64,000 bases of DNA from Neobacillus rhizosphaerae (GCF_937468385.1 NZ_CALBWS010000009.1:62001-126000), one strand, 5' to 3'; positions 26,507 to 34,764 are shown, numbered from the stretch's first letter. Numbers and translations: made by a program. Notes: generated by a model from the letters alone, not told the origin.

Positions 26507-27898
26507 ATGAAAATATTAATGGTATGTACAGAAAAACTACCTGTCCCTCCAGTATTAGGTGGAGCTATCCAAACTTATATTTCTGGTACTCTCCCCCACT
26601 TAAGTAAATTTCATGATATTACTGTTTTGGGGATTAGTGATCCATCTCTTCCTGATAAAGAAGTAAAAGAGGGCATCAAATATGTTCGAGTAACAGGGAA
26701 GGTATTAGAACTATATCGAGAAGAGGTTGTCCGATTTGTTGAAGCCAATCAATTTGATCTTATCCACATTTTTAATCGTCCACGACTTGTTATGCCAATC
26801 AGAAGTGTAGCACCACAATCAAAAATTACCTTAAGCATGCACAATGATATGTTCAATATAGAAAAAATTAATCCTGTCGAAGCTAATGCAGCGCTAGAAG
26901 AAGTCTCCAATATTGTAACAGTCAGTGATTATGTTGGAAATGTCATTCGAACTCTTTATCCGGAAACATCATCAAAAATCCGCACCATCTACTCTGGTGT
27001 AGATACCGAGCGTTTTTTGCCTGGAGACCATCCAAAAATGCGCCACATACGAAATGCCAATCGAAAACAACACGGGCTAGAGAATAAAACGGTCATATTA
27101 TTTGCCGGAAGGCTTTCGGTAAACAAAGGAGTAGATAGGCTAATTCGAGCATTACCCCAGCTATCAGCTAAATTCAAAGATTTAGCTTTAGTAGTTGTCG
27201 GAAGTAAATGGTTTAGTCAAAATGACGTAACGGATTATGTGGCATATACTAGGGCATTAGCAAAAAGACAGCCAATACCAGTTGTGGCAACAGGTTTTGT
27301 ATCGCCAGCTGAAATTCAGAACTGGTTTGCAACGGCAGATTTATTTGTCTGTACTTCCCTTTGGCAAGAACCTCTAGCACGTGTTCATTATGAAGCGATG
27401 GCAGCGGGACTTCCCATCGTTACAACGGCAAGGGGAGGAAATGCGGAAGTTATTAGACAAAGAGAGAACGGACTTGTGGTTGATAACCCGGAAGATCCAA
27501 GCTGTTTTGCAGAAAAAATTACAGAAATATTATCGGATAAGTCACTGATGAAAAGAATGGGGGTAAAAGGAAGAGAATTTGCCGTCACGAAATATGAGTG
27601 GAAAAGAGTAGCGGATGAGATTTTGGAAGTTTGGAAGCAAGCCATTGAAATCCCCCACACTAATATACCTGAAAAAGAGAAAAATGAAATAGAAACTAAA
27701 GTGGAAATGGACAAAAGAGGACCTAGGCTAGAAAATCAGGGCTCAAAAGAAGTAGTTGCAACGAATAAACAGCGTGATAAGGAAAAACAACTTAAAAAGG
27801 TAGAAACCTATAAAAAGGTAGAAACCTATAAAAAGGTAGAAATCTATAAAAAGGTAGAAACCCATAAAAAGGAAGAAGACCATAAAAAGGAAACATAG
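26507..27898 (+). CDS. cotSA: CotSA-type spore coat glycosyltransferase (GT4) with charged repeat tail
   Basis: A 463-residue GT4 glycosyltransferase. The N-terminal Rossmann domain has EKLPVPPVLGGAIQTYI; the C-terminal domain has FAGRLSVNKGVDRLIRAL and the E-x7-E motif in EPLARVHYEAMAAGLPIV. Bacillus CotSA is about 377 residues; here roughly 85 extra residues follow, rich in Lys and Glu and ending in repeats of KKVETY. The gene neighbour (CotI-like) supports a spore-coat role, probably glycosylating coat proteins. Nucleotide sugar and acceptor are unknown. Ribosome site GGAGG at 9-10 nt. Confidence 0.9.
   Translation: MKILMVCTEKLPVPPVLGGAIQTYISGTLPHLSKFHDITVLGISDPSLPDKEVKEGIKYVRVTGKVLELYREEVVRFVEANQFDLIHIFNRPRLVMPIRSVAPQSKITLSMHNDMFNIEKINPVEANAALEEVSNIVTVSDYVGNVIRTLYPETSSKIRTIYSGVDTERFLPGDHPKMRHIRNANRKQHGLENKTVILFAGRLSVNKGVDRLIRALPQLSAKFKDLALVVVGSKWFSQNDVTDYVAYTRALAKRQPIPVVATGFVSPAEIQNWFATADLFVCTSLWQEPLARVHYEAMAAGLPIVTTARGGNAEVIRQRENGLVVDNPEDPSCFAEKITEILSDKSLMKRMGVKGREFAVTKYEWKRVADEILEVWKQAIEIPHTNIPEKEKNEIETKVEMDKRGPRLENQGSKEVVATNKQRDKEKQLKKVETYKKVETYKKVEIYKKVETHKKEEDHKKET
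27794..27890 (+). repeat. 18-bp tandem repeat inside the cotSA-like gene
   Basis: Units of 18 bp (aaaaaggtagaaacctat and variants) occur about five times, coding KKVETY, KKVETY, KKVEIY, KKVETH, KKEEDH at the extreme C-terminus. The first units are nearly identical in DNA, implying recent expansion. Confidence 0.9.
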
Positions 27899-28011
27899 AG
27901 TGATTAGGGCTAACACCATGATAAGAATAGAAATCGGTATTATGGTCATAAATAAACTTACTACCTACGACCAAAATGGTGTAGTCTATAGAAATTTGAT
28001 TAGAAAACCTT

Positions 28012-28053
28012 ACAGAATCCCTTGAGAATGAATGTATTCTCAAGGGATTCTGT
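28012..28053. terminator. Terminator after cotSA-like gene
   Basis: AGAATCCCTTGAGAAT pairs perfectly with ATTCTCAAGGGATTCT around a 6-nt loop. The T-run is weak. The left arm repeats that at 23851. Confidence 0.8.
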
Positions 28054-28154
28054 CTACAGGCTTAATTAAGAGTATCTCGAACAAATTTCGTAAGAATTCG
28101 TGAGTAAATTCACTCAATATGGAAAAAGTAAGGATGATAAAAAGGAGGGATACG

Positions 28155-28370
28155 ATGATGCAGCCAATAACTGCGAAAGAGCTTGAGTACATTACGGATT
28201 CAATGTCAAATGAGGATTTATTAATTAAACAGACCGTTGTTGCCTTGTCCCATACGCAAAACCCTGCTATCCAACAATTGTTTCAACAATTCACACCACA
28301 GCATAAACAGCATTATCAACAATTGTTAACGACCTTACAACAGCATGCTCCACTTGCACCAAAGCAATAG
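28155..28370 (+). CDS. Small CotF-like spore coat protein
   Basis: A 71-residue protein, MMQPITAKELEYITDSMSNED at the start, then LLIKQTVVALSHTQNPAIQQLFQQ and a Gln-rich end. Such short helical proteins occur next to CotF-type coat genes in Bacillus and resemble the N-terminal part of that family. ATG 28155 is 6 nt after AAGGAGG. The stop is 24 bp before the next coat gene, so they form one unit. Function beyond coat association is unknown. A partial copy of its 5' end lies at 30190-30252. Confidence 0.8.
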   Translation: MMQPITAKELEYITDSMSNEDLLIKQTVVALSHTQNPAIQQLFQQFTPQHKQHYQQLLTTLQQHAPLAPKQ

Positions 28371-28394
28371 TAAAGAGAGAAGGAGGATATTTTT

Positions 28395-28724
28395 ATGAAT
28401 CAACAGACACCTGTGCTTCAAGATCAAGACATCGTTTATACTTTTTTAGCGGATTTAAAACGAACTGCAAGGGAATATACCACGGCGGTTACTGAATCGA
28501 ATTGTCCGGCGGTCCGGCAGATGTTTGAGCAACTTCTGCAAAGTACATTAAAGCTTCAGGATCAGACATATCAATTAATGGCACAACATGGTTGGTATAA
28601 TACCTCATCACCCGCTGTCAATCAGGAGATTACCAAGCAAATGCAAACCTATCAGCAAACACAAATGCAAACAAATCAATTGATCCAGCAAAATCTCAAT
28701 TTTGGTCAGCCTACGTCTGGATAA
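28395..28724 (+). CDS. CotF-domain spore coat protein
   Basis: A 109-residue protein carrying the Coat_F (PF07875-type) ferritin-like helical pattern: LQDQDIVYTFLADLKRTA, TTAVTESNCPAVRQMFEQLL and YQLMAQHGWYN, which align with the D(K/Q)DI-YDFL...E...P-LR...MM-KGWY pattern of CotF. It ends in a Gln/Thr-rich tail. AGAGAAGGAGG precedes ATG 28395. Expected to be made in the mother cell and deposited on the spore; no sporulation promoter could be assigned with confidence. Confidence 0.9.
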   Translation: MNQQTPVLQDQDIVYTFLADLKRTAREYTTAVTESNCPAVRQMFEQLLQSTLKLQDQTYQLMAQHGWYNTSSPAVNQEITKQMQTYQQTQMQTNQLIQQNLNFGQPTSG

Positions 28725-28790
28725 AAGAAAGAAAAATGGGGTGCCTGACTCTCAGTGCGTTAATGTGCTACTGCAAGCTGTGAGTCAAAG

Positions 28791-28833
28791 GAAGCGTTAA
28801 CGGACAAGTCAATGTCCTTGACGCTTCTTTTAT
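28791..28833. terminator. Terminator after coat genes
   Basis: GAAGCGT...GGACA pairs with TGTCC...ACGCTTC around AGTCAA, followed by TTTTAT. Just upstream (28747-28787) a second hairpin, TGACTC-T-CAG with CTG-T-GAGTCA, is seen. Confidence 0.85.
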
Positions 28834-28844
28834 TTGGTTAATTT

Positions 28845-30050
28845 TTAACTCCGAGTTTGATGATACAGGTCCATAGCGGGATGGGATCCGTTTACTAGTA
28901 CATCTCTCATTATTTTTGCCAATGCGTTACTATAAACAAGGCCATTATCCCCGTAGGCAAATAAGAAATAGCAATTAGGAAACTCTTCATATTCCCCGAT
29001 TATCGGCAGGCCATCATGAGTACCTCCATAAAATGCTCCTAAGTAAAACTCGGGATAAACGACTATGTTTGGGAATAAATGATTAAATTCCTCAATTAGC
29101 TGCTCTTTTTTATGAATGATTTTAGCATCACGATCTTCAGGATAGGTGGTATTTACATCTAATCCGCCGATGATAATCCGATGGTCTTGAGTCGTTCGCA
29201 TATAAATATAAGGCCGAGCTGTTTCCCAAATGAGTGTCTGCTTATACCAATTTGTAAAGTCATCTACCGGGTTTGTTACGACGGCATACGTGCTCGATAT
29301 GACACTATTTTTCTCTCGCTTAAATTCTAACCCTTCATAACCTGCAGCAATAATGACATAACGTGCTTGAATGGAATAGCCATTTTCAGTATAAAAAGTT
29401 GCGACTTTCTTTTGTAATTTTTTCCCGCTAATTTTTGTATTCTCGAAAATTTGAATCCCTTTTTTTTGAGCATGTAACAGTAGTCCATGAGTATATTTAA
29501 ATGGATTAATTTCCCCGTCATTATAAATATAAAGTGCGGATTCCTTTTCAAAAGAATAACGTTTCCTTATTTGTTCTTTTGTAAGCCAATCAACTTTAAA
29601 ATCATGTTTTTGAAGAAAATAAAACTCTTTTTTAAGTTTTTCATTGCCTTCATGATCACTGGCATAATAAAGACTATCTCTCCGCTTGAACTCCGTATCA
29701 ATATCACTCGTTAGCGAAGCTTTTTCAATATCATTAATGGCTTCTTCGCATAATTTCGTATGTAGAATAGCTGCGTCCTCACCAAAGCTGTTTACTAATT
29801 CAAACAGCATTTTATCTCCTAAATATTGAATGAGAGCGGTGTTAACACAAGTACTGCCTGTTCCAATTTTTCGTTTATCAATAACAACCACTTTGAGGTC
29901 CGTATCGCTTAGAAAGTTTGCACAGTGGGCCCCTGAACATCCACCCCCAATGATAAGGACATCACAGTTTATGTTTTCTTCTAAAACAGGGTATGCAGGG
30001 GGATTAGGCAACGTTGTTTGCCAATAAAATTTCCCACTATGTAAGTTCAT
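28845..30050 (-). CDS. FAD-dependent oxidoreductase (DAO family)
   Basis: A 401-residue flavoprotein with the dinucleotide-binding motif VLIIGGGCSGAHCANFL at about residues 31-47, ending with the second FAD segment GGTHDGLPIIGEYEEFPNCYFLFAYGDNG. The layout matches glycine/D-amino-acid-oxidase-like (DAO) proteins, including those fused to Rieske domains, but no Rieske domain follows here. It probably oxidises an amine; substrate unknown. ATG 30050 is preceded by AAGGAG. It is convergent with the coat genes. Confidence 0.9.
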   Translation of the reverse strand: MNLHSGKFYWQTTLPNPPAYPVLEENINCDVLIIGGGCSGAHCANFLSDTDLKVVVIDKRKIGTGSTCVNTALIQYLGDKMLFELVNSFGEDAAILHTKLCEEAINDIEKASLTSDIDTEFKRRDSLYYASDHEGNEKLKKEFYFLQKHDFKVDWLTKEQIRKRYSFEKESALYIYNDGEINPFKYTHGLLLHAQKKGIQIFENTKISGKKLQKKVATFYTENGYSIQARYVIIAAGYEGLEFKREKNSVISSTYAVVTNPVDDFTNWYKQTLIWETARPYIYMRTTQDHRIIIGGLDVNTTYPEDRDAKIIHKKEQLIEEFNHLFPNIVVYPEFYLGAFYGGTHDGLPIIGEYEEFPNCYFLFAYGDNGLVYSNALAKIMRDVLVNGSHPAMDLYHQTRS

Positions 30051-30189
30051 CTTTTCAACTCCTTACATTCGTTCTCGTCGTATTGTAGTGTTTCTAAAAA
30101 ATGTGGTAAGAATTCATTTGCGAAATTCCTTTTTGGTTTAAAGCGTCAAATTTTAAATGATTTTTTTAAAAAAATAATGCCATTCAATC

Positions 30190-30252
30190 ATTATGGAAAA
30201 AGTAAGGTTGAAATAGAAGGGGATATGGTTGAAGCCACTAACAGCAAAACAA
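30190..30252 (+). pseudogene. Remnant copy of the small coat gene 5' end
   Basis: tcattatggaaaaagtaagg and the bases after it closely match the leader of the coat gene at 28112-28155 (tcaatatggaaaaagtaagg), including the ribosome site. From TTG 30229 the frame reads MKPLTAKQG, matching QPITAKEL of the intact protein, then runs into a terminator hairpin. It looks like the 5' end of a duplicated coat gene that has been truncated. Confidence 0.6.
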
Positions 30253-30289
30253 GGGAACCCAATCAATAACAGGGTTCCCTTGTCTTTTT
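30251..30289. terminator. Terminator between remnant and PadR gene
   Basis: AAGGGAACCC and GGGTTCCCTT arms with an 11-nt loop, followed by GTCTTTTTC. On the minus strand it lies just after the PadR gene stop. Confidence 0.85.
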
Positions 30290-30306
30290 CATTATTAGAG
30301 GTAGAA

Positions 30307-30828
30307 TTACTCGGATTCTTGAATAAGAATATTAATGGTTTTTGCAAGAAATCTAACTTCTGCTTCTAGCATTGTAATTTTATGTTCTACTGCAAGGTTG
30401 ACCCCGCTCCTTATTCCATGGGCTGGGGTTTGTTTAAATATCTCGATTAAATTTTTATTTTTATTTAACCGATCTTGTAATGCAGGTATTGTTTTTTCCA
30501 ACGGGAGAAAGTCAATAAACATTAACCCAATATCTCCTTGGTAATTAACACTTTCTGCTGAAGATAAATTATTTAATAGTAATTTGTAAAAATATTGCTT
30601 GCCATTTTCATTTATGGAATATACTTTTCGGGTCGGTCTATTTCCTTCTTGCTCGAACTGAATATCAATATATCCGTTTTGGTTGAGTTTATCTAAGGTT
30701 GCATACGCAGTAGGCTTTTTCATGTCTGTAACAGTACTTAAGTTTCTCTCAATAAAATCATTAATTTGATATCCATGCTGACTTTGGCTCATGAGCAAAC
30801 CAAGCAAAATAAGTGAGCGCTGTTCCAT
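30307..30828 (-). CDS. PadR-family transcriptional regulator
   Basis: A 173-residue winged-helix regulator. MEQRSLILLGLLMSQSQHGYQINDFIE is the canonical PadR N-terminus, and LDKLNQNGYIDIQFEQEGNRPTRKVYSIN the wing. A long C-terminal helical region (residues ~95-170) suits the subfamily 2 type with a dimerisation domain. AAAGGGGGATCTC precedes the ATG. No obvious target gene is divergently adjacent except the dioxygenase 310 bp away. Repeated TCATATA-type elements just upstream could be its sites, but I cannot define an operator. Confidence 0.92.
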   Translation of the reverse strand: MEQRSLILLGLLMSQSQHGYQINDFIERNLSTVTDMKKPTAYATLDKLNQNGYIDIQFEQEGNRPTRKVYSINENGKQYFYKLLLNNLSSAESVNYQGDIGLMFIDFLPLEKTIPALQDRLNKNKNLIEIFKQTPAHGIRSGVNLAVEHKITMLEAEVRFLAKTINILIQESE

Positions 30829-31012
30829 TGAGATCCCCCTTTCATATATTATCTCTATTCTTATGTTTTCTCATATAATTCATCTGTAGTCAATCGAGGG
30901 GTTACCATCTTGCATGAGTGGAAATGAGTTTTGATGGTTACACCAGCTATATTTACAAACGATGAAGGAATATAAAAAAAGGAAAATTTGCATATTATTA
31001 TTTACATTTCAT

Positions 31013-31047
31013 TTATCTCGAATTATAATATTTTTAATTCGAGATAA
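31013..31047. promoter_or_regulatory. MhqR-like inverted repeat upstream of the dioxygenase
   Basis: TTATCTCGAATT (31013-31024) and AATTCGAGATAA (31036-31047) are perfect 12-bp arms separated by 11 bp. The MhqR operator of B. subtilis, which controls catechol/quinone detoxification genes, is a palindrome of the form TATCTCGAATTCGAGATA, so each arm here matches one half-site, but the halves are pulled apart. Confidence 0.7.
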
Positions 31048-31139
31048 TAATTTACACTGAATTTATTTTGTCGTGACATTGAATAATAAATTAGTAGGGA
31101 ACGAAAAATTCAAGGAATTTAATGAAGGGAATGAGGACT

Positions 31140-31985
31140 ATGGAGTGGTTTCATCAAAAACCAAATATATTTGTCGGTGAAGTCAATATTAACGTTAAAA
31201 ACCTGGACTATGCCGTAACCTTCTATCAAAATATAATCGGTTTTCAGGTATTAGAGAAGAACGGTAATAAAGCAGTGTTAACGGCAAACGGAAAAACACC
31301 GTTACTAACACTTGAGCAGCCAATGGATGTGATTCCAAAAGCAGGACGTACATCAGGCTTGTATCACTTTGCCATTTTACTGCCCAACCGTGCAGATTTA
31401 TCTGTCTTTTTACGACATTTGCTCCAAACGGGATATCCACTCGGAGCAGCGGACCATTATGTGAGTGAGGCCCTGTATATAACCGATCCAGACGGAAATG
31501 GGATTGAAGTATATCGAGACCGTCCTTCGAATGAGTGGAAGTGGAATAATGGCTTAGTAGAAATGGCTACGGAAGAGCTCGATGGGGAAGGGATTCTGGC
31601 GGAGAGCGATGCAGAATGGGCGGGCTTGCCGGCTGGCACAGTTATGGGTCATATTCACCTGCATGTTTCCAATTTGCCAAAGGCAGAAGAGTTTTATACA
31701 CAGGGGCTTGGGTTTAAGATTGTCAGCTACTATCCTCAAGCAGCGTTTCTCTCCACCGGGGGTTATCATCATCACATTGCCATTAATACTTGGCAGGGAG
31801 TGGGGGCACTTACAGCACCAAGAAATAGTGTCGGATTAAATTGGTACACGCTAGTTTTCCCTGATAAAGGAGAAAGAGATAAAGTGCTCAAACAACTGCG
31901 GCAAATAGGTGCGCCAATTGTAGAAGAAGCGGATTATTATTTAACAAGCGATCCTGCAGGAAATCAAATCCGCTTAGTCCTTTAA
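31140..31985 (+). CDS. VOC-family ring-cleavage (catechol-2,3-dioxygenase type) protein
   Basis: A 281-residue protein of two glyoxalase/VOC modules (about residues 9-125 and 165-281), similar to Bacillus CatE-type dioxygenases. Metal-site candidates are His in GLYHFAILL and Glu in DPDGNGIEVYRDRP in the first module, and His residues in MGHIHLHV and YHHHIAI in the second. The second module ends DPAGNQIRLVL, with Arg where Glu is often found, so it may not bind metal by itself. ATG 31140 is chosen for the AGGGA/GAGG just upstream; ATG 31122 with AAGGA at 5 nt is an alternative. The MhqR-like repeat suggests induction by quinone stress. Confidence 0.88.
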   Translation: MEWFHQKPNIFVGEVNINVKNLDYAVTFYQNIIGFQVLEKNGNKAVLTANGKTPLLTLEQPMDVIPKAGRTSGLYHFAILLPNRADLSVFLRHLLQTGYPLGAADHYVSEALYITDPDGNGIEVYRDRPSNEWKWNNGLVEMATEELDGEGILAESDAEWAGLPAGTVMGHIHLHVSNLPKAEEFYTQGLGFKIVSYYPQAAFLSTGGYHHHIAINTWQGVGALTAPRNSVGLNWYTLVFPDKGERDKVLKQLRQIGAPIVEEADYYLTSDPAGNQIRLVL

Positions 31986-32064
31986 TCAAGATGTTGAGAG
32001 TGTTTTTTGATAAATATGGTAATGACTGCAACGTAGCGGTGACAGATGGGAAAAGCACGTAGGA

Positions 32065-32107
32065 AAAAAAACCGTTGAAAAGGCACTTGCCAATCAATGG
32101 TTTTTTC
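32065..32107. terminator. Bidirectional terminator
   Basis: AAAAAACC...TTGA and TCAA...GGTTTTTT arms, between convergent dioxygenase and permease genes. Confidence 0.85.
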
Positions 32108-32139
32108 CTAGACTTTCGTTATTCCGTACTTCTGAATTT

Positions 32140-33495
32140 TTACGAGAGGGATGAAGTACTTTCCGCCTCATCAATTTTTAAATCAGCAATTTTGATTTTA
32201 AAGAATTTTGTTTGGAAAAGCATATAGATAAACCCGATTACAATCCATCCAATACCACCTAAGAGGGCATCAGCATGTAAGTTGTACCACAAAATGCCCG
32301 TTAATCCGGCCCCGATAATCGGCATAATTAAGTAAGCGAAAATATCTTTAGCTGTTTTATACCTTTTTTGTCGAAATACAAAATGGGCAATGACGGATAG
32401 GTTGACGAAGGTAAAGGCAATCAGTGCTCCAAAGTTGATTACGGAAGAAATTAACTCGAGACTAGGCGAGATGGCAAGCAGGGAAACAACGCCAACCAGG
32501 ATGACATTAAAAGCAGGTGTTCGGAATTTCGGATGAACATAGCCGAACAGCTTCCTTGGCAGGACGCCATTCCGGCCCATCACGTACAATAGCCGGGAGA
32601 CACTTGCGTGGGATGCAAGTCCGGAAGCAACGGTTGCAGCAAAGGCACCAGCGAGAAAAATCAGTTGAAAGAGTGTACCGCCCACAAACAGGCCGATTTC
32701 AGGGAGGGTGTCGTCGGTTACTTTAAAATTGGAGACATCTGGGAATAACGCTTGGGCGAAATAACCGGCGATAAAAAAGATAGCCCCGCCGATAAATACG
32801 GTCAACATGATTGCTTTTGGCATCGTTTTGATATCATTAGCCTCTTCTGCGTACATGGTTACGGCATCAAAGCCAATAAAGGAGAAACAAACAACAGTTG
32901 CCCCTGTCAAAATAGCCCCAAGATGGATATCGGAATGAAACAGTGGCGCAGTCGTTAAAATGGTCCCCTGTCCCATCCCTTGGGAAAGCTTAACAAAGGC
33001 AAGAACAATAAAGGCTCCAATTAAGACAAGTTCAAAAATAACAAGAAGGGAATTCAAACTGGAGGTTTTACCCATACTCCACACATTAATGGCGGTGACG
33101 ACCGCGACATAACTAACAACCCAAATCCAGGCTGGCACCTCAGGAAAAATAGATACCATATAAATTCGGATAATCAAGGCATTAACCATTGGAAGAAGGA
33201 TATAGTCAAGTAGCGCCGCCCAGCCAACAATGAATCCAAGATGCGGGTTTATCGTCTCCCTTGTATACGTATAGGCCGAACCTGCGCTAGGAAAAACCTG
33301 TACCATTTTTCCGTAACTAATCGCTGTAAACAACATAACAGCCAAGGCTGTAAGATAGGCAAGTGGGACCACTCCATTTGTTTCACTAGACACAATCCCA
33401 AATGTATCAAATACAATGGTGGGTGTCATATAACCAAGTCCAAGTCCAACGATTGCCCATAGTCCCAATGATCGCTTAAGGGTAACATTCTCCAA
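32140..33495 (-). CDS. APC-family amino acid permease
   Basis: A 451-residue membrane protein with about twelve hydrophobic segments; RSLGLWAIVGLGLGYMTPTIVFDTFG begins the first, FPSAGSAYTYTRETINPHLG follows, and FSFIGFDAVTMYAEEANDIK is the conserved mid-protein segment. It is paralogous to the permease at 11059-12396. The start is TTG at 33495, about 11 nt after AAGGAG; the first ATG in frame is internal. Substrate unknown. The 490 bp upstream are unusually rich in inverted repeats, suggesting RNA-level or protein-mediated control. Confidence 0.87.
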   Translation of the reverse strand: MENVTLKRSLGLWAIVGLGLGYMTPTIVFDTFGIVSSETNGVVPLAYLTALAVMLFTAISYGKMVQVFPSAGSAYTYTRETINPHLGFIVGWAALLDYILLPMVNALIIRIYMVSIFPEVPAWIWVVSYVAVVTAINVWSMGKTSSLNSLLVIFELVLIGAFIVLAFVKLSQGMGQGTILTTAPLFHSDIHLGAILTGATVVCFSFIGFDAVTMYAEEANDIKTMPKAIMLTVFIGGAIFFIAGYFAQALFPDVSNFKVTDDTLPEIGLFVGGTLFQLIFLAGAFAATVASGLASHASVSRLLYVMGRNGVLPRKLFGYVHPKFRTPAFNVILVGVVSLLAISPSLELISSVINFGALIAFTFVNLSVIAHFVFRQKRYKTAKDIFAYLIMPIIGAGLTGILWYNLHADALLGGIGWIVIGFIYMLFQTKFFKIKIADLKIDEAESTSSLS

Positions 33496-33540
33496 ATTTA
33501 TCAGCGCTCCTTTTTATTCGTATTTTTGTTAATAAATAGG

Positions 33541-33615
33541 AACAAAATGAAAGGGGTTTCATTTTGTTTGACAGGTCTGCTGGACCTAACTGCTATTCAA
33601 TTGTTCATCAGACCT
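33541..33615. promoter_or_regulatory. Hairpin-rich leader next to APC permease
   Basis: AACAAAATGAAA-GGGG-TTTCATTTTGTT (33541-33568) is a perfect 12-bp inverted repeat. AGGTCTG (33573-33579) pairs with CAGACCT (33609-33615). Both lie within 120 bp upstream of the minus-strand permease. No known riboswitch pattern or T-box sequence was recognised. Confidence 0.5.
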
Positions 33616-33748
33616 CCCTTAAATAAAAAAATAACCAATTATTCAAAATAGTTGCAATTTTCGTGCCAATATTTTTTCCTGTAGCATCCTGCTTGGATTA
33701 ATTTCTAGGTCGTTTATTTTCTTCGTTTTAAAGAACGTTTTATCAAAA

Positions 33749-33858
33749 AGAAGTCTTCCAAATTATGAAAATTTGCATAATCTACTCTAAATTGCATAGA
33801 GTGAAACTTCCATCAGCAAGGGTCTTATGGCCCTTTAATGTGTAGTTGGAGGACTTCT
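33749..33858. ncRNA. Cloverleaf-like inverted-repeat element, possible structured RNA
   Basis: Outer arms AGAAGTCTTCCAA (33749-33761) and TTGGAGGACTTCT (33846-33858) form a 13-bp stem with one G-U pair. Inside are three small hairpins: ATTATG-N8-CATAAT (33762-33781), ACTCTA-N7-TAGAGT (33784-33802) and AAGGGTC-UUAU-GGCCCTT (33818-33835). On the minus strand the outer stem is followed by TTTTTGATAAAA, so it could end a transcript upstream of the permease. It is not a tRNA (no T-loop or CCA-end features). It could also be a small mobile repeat. Confidence 0.5.
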
Positions 33859-33936
33859 CATTAAAGAACTTCGTCAAGATGAAAGACAGCCAAGTGAAAT
33901 AACTGTGTAGTTAATAGCCTCTTTTCAATACAAAAT

Positions 33937-33982
33937 AGAGGCTGGACCGAAACCACTGTTAATGTTTCGATCCATCCTCTAA
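33937..33982. terminator. Terminator after pseudouridine synthase gene
   Basis: AGAGG-TGGA-CGAAAC and GTTTCG-TCCA-CCTCT arms (two mismatches) with T-rich flanks, immediately after the minus-strand stop. Confidence 0.9.
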
Positions 33983-33986
33983 TTTT

Positions 33987-34694
33987 TTACCATTCTTTTG
34001 GCTCATAGTTTAGCTCTTCAAATAATTGATTACGTTCCCTCTTTGATAGGTCTCTCCATTGGCCAATCGGGAGGTTGCCTAAATGGATATTCATGATTCG
34101 CGTCCGTTGCAGCCTGGCAACCTCATAGCCAAGTGCTGAACACATCCGGCGGATTTGCCGGTTTAATCCCTGTGTTAAAACAATTTGAAAAACATATTTA
34201 GAAAGCTGTGTTACTTTACAAGGAAGCGTTTTTGTATTTAGAATTTCTACACCAGCGGCCATTCTTTTTAAAAACTCAGCAGTGATGGGCTTATCGACGG
34301 TGACAATATATTCTTTTTCATGCTTATTTTCCGCACGCAGAATTTCGTTGACAATATCGCCATCGTTCGTAAGCAATATCAAGCCATCGGAATCCTTATC
34401 CAAGCGGCCGATATGGAAAATCCGTAAGGGATGGTTGACGAAATCAACAATATTCCCCTTTACATGCCGTTCTGTTGTACTAGTAATTCCTACGGGCTTA
34501 TTTAAAGCAATATAGACGTAGTTTTTTGAGACATTGATGGAGTTGCCGTCAATACGGACATGATCCCCAGGCTCGACTTGGCTGCCGATTTCGGCGACCT
34601 TGCCATTGATCGTGACTCTACCTTCACTAATTAATTTATCGGCCCCTCTTCTTGAGGCCTTACCAGACTCACTAATAAATTTATTAATACGCAT
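33987..34694 (-). CDS. rluF: RluF-type 23S rRNA pseudouridine synthase
   Basis: A 235-residue RsuA/RluB/E/F-family enzyme. Residues 1-60 are an S4 RNA-binding domain ([21 protein letters not shown]); the catalytic domain has the Asp-containing motif [19 protein letters not shown] and later [18 protein letters not shown]. The [10 protein letters not shown] and [10 protein letters not shown] segments suit the RluF branch, which modifies helix 75-region uridines (2604/2605). ATG 34694 is about 9 nt after AAGGTG; a GTG four codons upstream overlaps that site. Confidence 0.92.
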   Translation of the reverse strand: MRINKFISESGKASRRGADKLISEGRVTINGKVAEIGSQVEPGDHVRIDGNSINVSKNYVYIALNKPVGITSTTERHVKGNIVDFVNHPLRIFHIGRLDKDSDGLILLTNDGDIVNEILRAENKHEKEYIVTVDKPITAEFLKRMAAGVEILNTKTLPCKVTQLSKYVFQIVLTQGLNRQIRRMCSALGYEVARLQRTRIMNIHLGNLPIGQWRDLSKRERNQLFEELNYEPKEW

Positions 34695-34764
34695 GTTATA
34701 CCACACCTTAAGCGGATAATTGTATGTCTAAGAATACCTAACTGTCCGTATATTTTCAAGTTCT

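Noticed and set aside
33749..33858. Cloverleaf as a tRNA or T-box
   Set aside because: No TTCGANTC T-loop, no D-loop GG, closing stem is 13 bp not 7, and no GGTGGNACCGCG T-box sequence is present.
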